Position numbers and translations under genes: made by a program
From: Sphaerisporangium siamense
GTDB taxonomy: Bacteria; Actinomycetota; Actinomycetes; Streptosporangiales; Streptosporangiaceae
Reading direction: 5' to 3'
Assembly: GCF_014205275.1 (NCBI RefSeq)
Contig: NZ_JACHND010000001.1
Location: 1,984,001-2,048,000, forward strand
Length of the DNA stretch: 64,000 nucleotides
Shown: in pieces, positions 59,537 through 64,000 of the stretch
Position numbering within the stretch: the stretch's first letter is position 1
How the letters are laid out: the number at the start of each line of letters is the position of its first letter
The notes under the pieces: generated by a model
Seen by the model: the letters and a program-made list of their open reading frames with translations, nothing else
Told to the model about the DNA's origin: nothing
The model's database searches: none

Positions 59537-60703
59537 CTATGGCGACATGTTCTTCCCCAGGGCTGGAATGCCGGATGCGCGCCAAAGCTGTTGGTGCTCC
59601 AGCATGTGACGAAGAACGGCCTCACCTTCTGCGGGCATCCGGCCAGGTCCGGACAGACAGTCGAGGACCAGTTGGCTGAGCGCGACTTGGGGGAGGTCGT
59701 CGATCACACGCGTCCGCTCGAAGACGACCTCGTCGCGGGGTTCCAGTAGCAGCACGTCGGCCCCCTCTGCCACGGGGAGCAACCCGAGGATGTCGCCCAA
59801 GGTCTCCGCGTCCGGCACGGCGGCGGGGAGGTAGAGCATCAACTGGCCACCGACGGCCACGGGGGCGACCAGACGTGCGGCGTGGGAGCCGGTCACGACC
59901 AAGCGCCTTTCCCTGGGCCAGGAACCCTGGAGATCACGCAGCGCCGCCCAGACCTGGGCGGTGCCGTTGGGGGCGAGCATGCCGACATAGCGGTTCTGAC
60001 GGAGGAGGTTCAGCGTCTCGGCACGCGCGCGCAATAGGCCGGGCCAGTCCACATCGGTGATGACGCGTCCGTCTCGTCGGATCAGGAGGTGATCTTCAAG
60101 AGCGTCCAGGAGGCGGGAGACGTACGGAAGGCTGAGGCCGGCGGCTTCGGCGAGTTCCCCCGCACGGTACGGCGGCGCGGCGTCTACCAGCAGCCGCACG
60201 AGCCGACCGGCCTTCGGACCGGCCAACGTCGCCTTCGCTCGGGGTACGGCCGCCCCGCGGGGTGCCCGTGTCCGCCCTTGGGTGTAGATCGCGACGGCCG
60301 GCCGGGGAACGCGCAGGGAGATGTTGCCGGTCAGGTCGAGGTAGTTGACGCCATGCTCGCGGAGCATTCCCTGAGTACGTGGAGAGATCCAGGGAGCCAT
60401 GACGAGCACGTGCGTGAAGGCACTGACCTGGCGGACGAGGGCGAACTTGGGCAACACGATCTCTTCCACGGTACGAGGGGAGACGTCGCTCCTCAGGTCG
60501 GTCAGCAATTCGGCGTAGGTGCCGTCGTCGGACCTCAGTTCCACAAGGGCATCGAGAGCGCCGCTCTGACGATTCCCAGGTGCGGACACCACCGCTCCCT
60601 CACGAACCCGTCGCTCAACGTGCCAGGTCGGCCCGAGAAGGTCACGAAGTGCTTGCAACCCCTGCTCGAGCAGTACGTCGCGGGACGGTTCACGCCTCTC
60701 CAT
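59537..60703 (-). CDS. Winged-helix protein (AbiEi-like antitoxin / regulator candidate)
   Basis: A 388-residue protein. The N-terminal part contains LHGVNYLDLTGNISLRVPRP-like sequence (REHGVNYLDLTGNISLR), typical of a nuclease-like fold. The middle PYRAGELAEAAGLSLPYVSR, then LLDALEDHLLIRRDG, is a winged helix. The C-terminus is globular. It is the first gene of a two-gene minus-strand unit. The regulator-then-nucleotidyltransferase order suggests a type IV toxin-antitoxin-like pair, with this as DNA-binding antitoxin. It could instead be an ordinary regulator. Confidence 0.6.
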   Translation of the reverse strand: MERREPSRDVLLEQGLQALRDLLGPTWHVERRVREGAVVSAPGNRQSGALDALVELRSDDGTYAELLTDLRSDVSPRTVEEIVLPKFALVRQVSAFTHVLVMAPWISPRTQGMLREHGVNYLDLTGNISLRVPRPAVAIYTQGRTRAPRGAAVPRAKATLAGPKAGRLVRLLVDAAPPYRAGELAEAAGLSLPYVSRLLDALEDHLLIRRDGRVITDVDWPGLLRARAETLNLLRQNRYVGMLAPNGTAQVWAALRDLQGSWPRERRLVVTGSHAARLVAPVAVGGQLMLYLPAAVPDAETLGDILGLLPVAEGADVLLLEPRDEVVFERTRVIDDLPQVALSQLVLDCLSGPGRMPAEGEAVLRHMLEHQQLWRASGIPALGKNMSP

Positions 60704-60973
60704 TTTCCTAGGATGGCATCGGCCGCCGTGTCATCCAAGAAAACTTGCCTTGATTCCCAACTTTTCTGAATCAGGCAACTGGGCTAACGAGGCAACTATG
60801 TGCCAACGTACCGGTTGCGCGGGGCGGACAAGCCCTGGTGAGAGGCAAGTCGGCGCCCTGCCCCGGAAGCATCTCTGGTCGGCGAGGTGATCGATCGGCC
60901 GGAGTGATGACGTGATGGTCGATCAATTGAGAGAGGTCGTACGCTGGCGGCGCAGGCCAGATAAGGAGTGATC

Positions 60974-61267
60974 ATGTTTCGGCACATCGTGCTGTTGAGC
61001 TGGGTCGAGGGCGCCACCGAAGCGCAGAAGGCCGCCGTCGAGGCCGGGCTGAAGGGGCTTCCGGGGGTGATCCCCGAGTTGCGGAGGTACGAGATCGGGC
61101 CGGACGCCGGGGTCAACGAGGGCAACCACGACTTCGCGGTGGTGGCCGACTTCGACTCCGAGGAGGACTACCTCGTCTACCGCGACCATCCCACGCACCA
61201 GGCCGTGATCGCCGACGCCATCAAGCCGATCCTGGCCGGTCGCGCCGCGGTGCAGTACCGGCTCTGA
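60974..61267 (+). CDS. Dabb-family (stress-responsive alpha/beta barrel) protein
   Basis: A 97-residue protein beginning MFRHIVLLSWVEGATEAQKA and continuing with YEIGPDAGVNEGNHDFAVVA, then YLVYRDHPTHQAVIADAIKP. This is the Dabb ferredoxin-like fold. Members include olivetolic acid cyclase-like enzymes and many of unknown function. ATG 60974 follows an aggag site. An alternative GTG lies at 60968. Confidence 0.9.
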   Translation: MFRHIVLLSWVEGATEAQKAAVEAGLKGLPGVIPELRRYEIGPDAGVNEGNHDFAVVADFDSEEDYLVYRDHPTHQAVIADAIKPILAGRAAVQYRL

Positions 61268-61316
61268 GCGCACGGCGAGGGCGGCGCTCCCGGGGGAAGC
61301 GCCGCTTTCCCGGGGC

Positions 61317-61541
61317 TCAGATCGCCGGGGGGTTCTGCTCGTGGTCCAGGAGGTCGTTCTCGGAGGTGCGCCCGCGCCGGGACATGAAGAAGAAGCTCAG
61401 CAGCAGGCCGAGGGCGCCCACCACCATGAAGATCACGCCGATGACGTCGATGTGCACGCTCTCGCCGAGCACGTCCGGATCGATCGCGAACTTGAGGATC
61501 GCACCGATGGTCATGAGGAAAAGGCTGACCCCGATGCCCAT
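61317..61541 (-). CDS. Small two-helix membrane protein, DUF6458-like
   Basis: A 74-residue protein: MGIGVSLFLMTIGAILKFAI, a short loop (DPDVLGESVHIDVIG), then a second membrane helix VIFMVVGALGLLLSFFFM and a charged tail (SRRGRTSENDLLDHEQ). This matches the small actinobacterial membrane proteins annotated DUF6458. The ATG has ggagg upstream. Function unknown. Confidence 0.85.
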   Translation of the reverse strand: MGIGVSLFLMTIGAILKFAIDPDVLGESVHIDVIGVIFMVVGALGLLLSFFFMSRRGRTSENDLLDHEQNPPAI

Positions 61542-61689
61542 GGAGACCTCCGGAGCTCGATGTTGTCGGTAAAGAGCGCTTCGCGGCAGGGTCATACCCA
61601 CCCACAGCCACTCGATCACCGATTCAGCCGGACAGGCGTAGATATCGGCGTACCGCCAGCGGCAGGAACACCACGATCAGCAGGCGAGG

Positions 61690-61907
61690 CCGAACGGCTG
61701 CTGTCGCGGCACGCGTGGGGCGACGAGGACGCACGCGCGCGGTGGCAGGCCGCCCACGCCGCCTACGTCGGCGACCTGCTCGCCACCGGCCGCTATCCCT
61801 ATCTCGGCCGCGTCGTCGTCGAGGCCGAGCACCCCCCGATCGAGTCGAGCTTCGCCTTCGGCCTGGACATCCTTCTCGACGGCATCGCCGCCCGCCTCGC
61901 GCGGTGA
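61690..61907 (+). pseudogene. C-terminal remnant of a TetR regulator
   Basis: About 70 residues: LLSRHAWGDEDARARWQAAH, then VGDLLATGRYPYLGRVVVEA and FAFGLDILLDGIAARLAR with a TGA at 61905-61907. This is the end of a TetR_C domain. There is no HTH or start upstream, only the DUF6458-like gene on the other strand, so only the tail of the gene has survived. Confidence 0.7.
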
Positions 61908-61974
61908 CGCGCCCGGACACGCCGGCGGGGAAGGCGGTCCGCCCCGCCTTCCCCGCCGGCCCCGGGATCTCCGG

Positions 61975-63798
61975 TCAGAACGCGTCCTCCGGAAGCTCCA
62001 TGAGGCTCTGGTCGGTGGCCGCCAGCGTGCGGCGCTCGGCGCCGAGGCGCGGGAGCACCGTGTGGGCGAAGAACGAGGCCGCGCCCACCTTGCCCTGGTA
62101 GAACGCCTTGTCCCGGTCGGAGTCGCCGAGCGCGGCGAGCGCCACCTCGGCCTGGCGGAGCAGGAGCCAGCCGATCACCAGGTCACCGAGGGCCAGCAGG
62201 AAACGGGTCGTGTTGAGCCCGACCCTGTAGACCTCCTCGGGCGACTCCAGCGACGCGATCGCCCATCCGGCCATGGTGTCGGCCATCGCCTTGACGTCGT
62301 CGGCGGCCGCGTCCAGCAGCCCGCGCTCCTCCTTGAGCCTGCCGTTGCCGGCCTCGGAGGCGGCGAACCGCTTGACGTCCCCGACCAGCGTGCCGAGCGC
62401 GGCGCCCTGGTTGCGCAGCACCTTGCGGAAGAACAGGTCCTGCCCCTGGATCGCCGTCGTGCCCTCGTACAGCGAGTCGATCTTGGCGTCCCTGATGTAC
62501 TGCTCGATCGGATAGTCCTGCAGGTAGCCGGAGCCGCCGAGCGTCTGCAGCGAGCGGGCGAGCATCTCGTACGACCGCTCGGATCCGACGCCCTTGACCA
62601 GCGGCAGCAGCAGGTCGTTCATCGCCTCGGCGTCGGCGTCCCGGGCGCCCTGATGCGTCGCGATCTGCACGGCGTCCTGGAAGGTGGCCGTGTAGAGGAC
62701 GAGCGCGCGCATGCCCTCGGCGTACGCCTTCTGCAGCATCAGCTCGCGGCGGACGTCCGGGTGGTGGGTGATGGTCACCCGCGGGGCGGACTTGTCGGCC
62801 ATCGTGGTCAGGTCGGCGCCCTGCACCCGCTGCTTGGCGTAGGCCAGGGCGTTGAGGTAGCCGGTGGACAGGGTGGCGATCGCCTTGGTGCCGACCATCA
62901 TGCGGGCGTGCTCGATGATCATGAACATCTGCTTGATGCCCTGGTGGACGTCGCCGACCAGGGTGCCGACGGCCGGGTGCTTCTCGCCGAAGGTCAGCTC
63001 GCAGGTCGTGGACGCCTTCAGGCCCATCTTGTGCTCGACGTTGGTCACGTAGACGCCGTTGCGCGGGCCCAGCTCGCCGGTCTCGACGTCCACGAGGTAC
63101 TTGGGCACGAGGAACATCGACAGGCCCTTGGTGCCGGGGCCCGCGCCCTCGGGGCGGGCGAGCACGAGGTGGAAGATGTTCTCGGTCATGTCGTGCTCGG
63201 CGCTGGTGATGAACCGCTTGACGCCCTCGATGTGCCAGGTGCCGTCCGGCTGCTCCACGGCGCGGGTCCGGCCGGCGCCGACGTCGGAGCCCGCGTCGGG
63301 CTCGGTCAGCACCATCGTGGCGCCCCACTGCCGCTCGATGGCCAGCGCGGCGAAGCGCCGCTGCTCCTCGGTGCCGATGACGTCCAGCACGTGGGCGAAG
63401 GCCGGGCCGCTGGAGTACATCCAGATGGCGGGGTTGGCGCCGAGGACCATCTCGGCCACCGCCCAGGCCACCGACCGGGGGAGTCCGGGGCCGCCGAGCT
63501 CCTCGGGCAGGTCCAGGTTGGTCCACCCGGCGTCGCGGAAGGTCTCGAAGGACTTCCTGAAGCGGGGCGGCATGGTCACCGACCCGGTGGCGGGGTCGAA
63601 CACCGGGGGATTGCGGTCGCCCTCCTCGAAGGAGTCGGCCAGCGCGCCGGTGGCCAGCCGGTTCACCTCGTCGAGAACGCTGCGCACGGTGTCCTCGTCG
63701 ATCTCGGCGAACCTCCCGGCGCCGAGGATCTCACGCCGGCCGAACACCTCGAAGAGGTTGAACTCCAGATCCCGGACATTGCTCTTGTAGTGGCCCAT
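61975..63798 (-). CDS. Acyl-CoA dehydrogenase (long form)
   Basis: A 607-residue FAD enzyme catalysing the first oxidation of fatty acyl-CoA. Motifs: [89 protein letters not shown]. The extra N-terminal domain (residues 1-75, [14 protein letters not shown]) and about 120-residue helical C-terminus are as in the long actinobacterial FadE type. The start ATG 63798 is conventional. No partner gene is visible before the window edge. Confidence 0.94.
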   Translation of the reverse strand: MGHYKSNVRDLEFNLFEVFGRREILGAGRFAEIDEDTVRSVLDEVNRLATGALADSFEEGDRNPPVFDPATGSVTMPPRFRKSFETFRDAGWTNLDLPEELGGPGLPRSVAWAVAEMVLGANPAIWMYSSGPAFAHVLDVIGTEEQRRFAALAIERQWGATMVLTEPDAGSDVGAGRTRAVEQPDGTWHIEGVKRFITSAEHDMTENIFHLVLARPEGAGPGTKGLSMFLVPKYLVDVETGELGPRNGVYVTNVEHKMGLKASTTCELTFGEKHPAVGTLVGDVHQGIKQMFMIIEHARMMVGTKAIATLSTGYLNALAYAKQRVQGADLTTMADKSAPRVTITHHPDVRRELMLQKAYAEGMRALVLYTATFQDAVQIATHQGARDADAEAMNDLLLPLVKGVGSERSYEMLARSLQTLGGSGYLQDYPIEQYIRDAKIDSLYEGTTAIQGQDLFFRKVLRNQGAALGTLVGDVKRFAASEAGNGRLKEERGLLDAAADDVKAMADTMAGWAIASLESPEEVYRVGLNTTRFLLALGDLVIGWLLLRQAEVALAALGDSDRDKAFYQGKVGAASFFAHTVLPRLGAERRTLAATDQSLMELPEDAF

Positions 63799-64000
63799 GG
63801 CTGCGTCACTCCTCGAACCGGCATGGCGGCGTCAGAAACGTACTCGTCAGTAACCTTACCTCCTATGCTACCCGCGAGTAACCCCTAAGAACCTGGATGA
63901 ACCCGCTCTTCGTGACGTGTGCGGGGCCACGACGGTGCCATGGCGCGCCGTGATGTTTGCTAGCTTCTCCGAGTGAGGCTCCGGACCCCGGGCCTCCCGG

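Overview
The window is high-GC DNA with short intergenic gaps, many GTG starts and terminators that are long GC hairpins mostly lacking a U-tract. This points to a filamentous actinomycete. The gene order bldC - conserved hypothetical - valine dehydrogenase - DUF3073 - purM - purF - SCP-like protein is the arrangement I know from Streptomyces and related actinobacteria. The rest of the content would suit the Streptosporangiales, but the genus cannot be fixed from the sequence alone.

Layout. 1-13.3 kb holds housekeeping and accessory genes: an NDP-sugar pyrophosphorylase, a MarR regulator, a glutathionyl-hydroquinone reductase-type enzyme, a GAF-ANTAR protein, pyrD, a GH20 hexosaminidase, an amidase, and divergent LacI and TetR regulators. 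13.7-21 kb is the conserved bldC-vdh-purM-purF block. A large PhoX phosphatase follows. 23.5-28.2 kb is an accessory patch with three small unknown genes, a SLOG-fold protein, a HTH/TPR-like regulator, an HD phosphohydrolase, a P-loop ATPase and a decayed copy of part of the regulator.

28.3-39.2 kb is the most notable part. It is a compact gene set that matches the logic of chuangxinmycin biosynthesis, a thiopyrano-indole inhibitor of tryptophanyl-tRNA synthetase. It has an auxiliary TrpRS behind a Trp-rich leader peptide and attenuator (resistance), a LysR regulator, an MFS exporter, a JAMM protein, a CysO-like sulfur carrier fused in frame to a cytochrome P450, a ketopantoate-reductase-like enzyme, a PLP aminotransferase, a cobalamin radical-SAM methyltransferase and a DUF5825-like partner. 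From JAMM to DUF5825 the genes are tightly spaced and mostly overlap by 4 bp, so they probably form one operon. The cluster ends at a broken MFS pseudogene.

40-44 kb carries a 1053-residue secreted protein whose N-terminal part looks like the CdtB DNase of cytolethal distending toxin, followed by an SGNH hydrolase region and VCBS-type repeats. A secreted ricin-type lectin gene lies just upstream. 44-47.8 kb has two MFS exporters around a TetR gene with a near-perfect 35-bp palindromic operator. A class III cyclase and a Crp/Fnr regulator follow, then purL, purQ, an RsbW-type ATPase and purS, a branched-chain-type 2-oxoacid dehydrogenase operon (E1alpha, E1beta, E2), a possible AbiE-type toxin-antitoxin pair, small proteins, and an acyl-CoA dehydrogenase at the right end.

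Limits: all assignments come from reading motifs by eye. No search, alignment or structure prediction was run. Start codons are my choice from ribosome-binding sites and family length.
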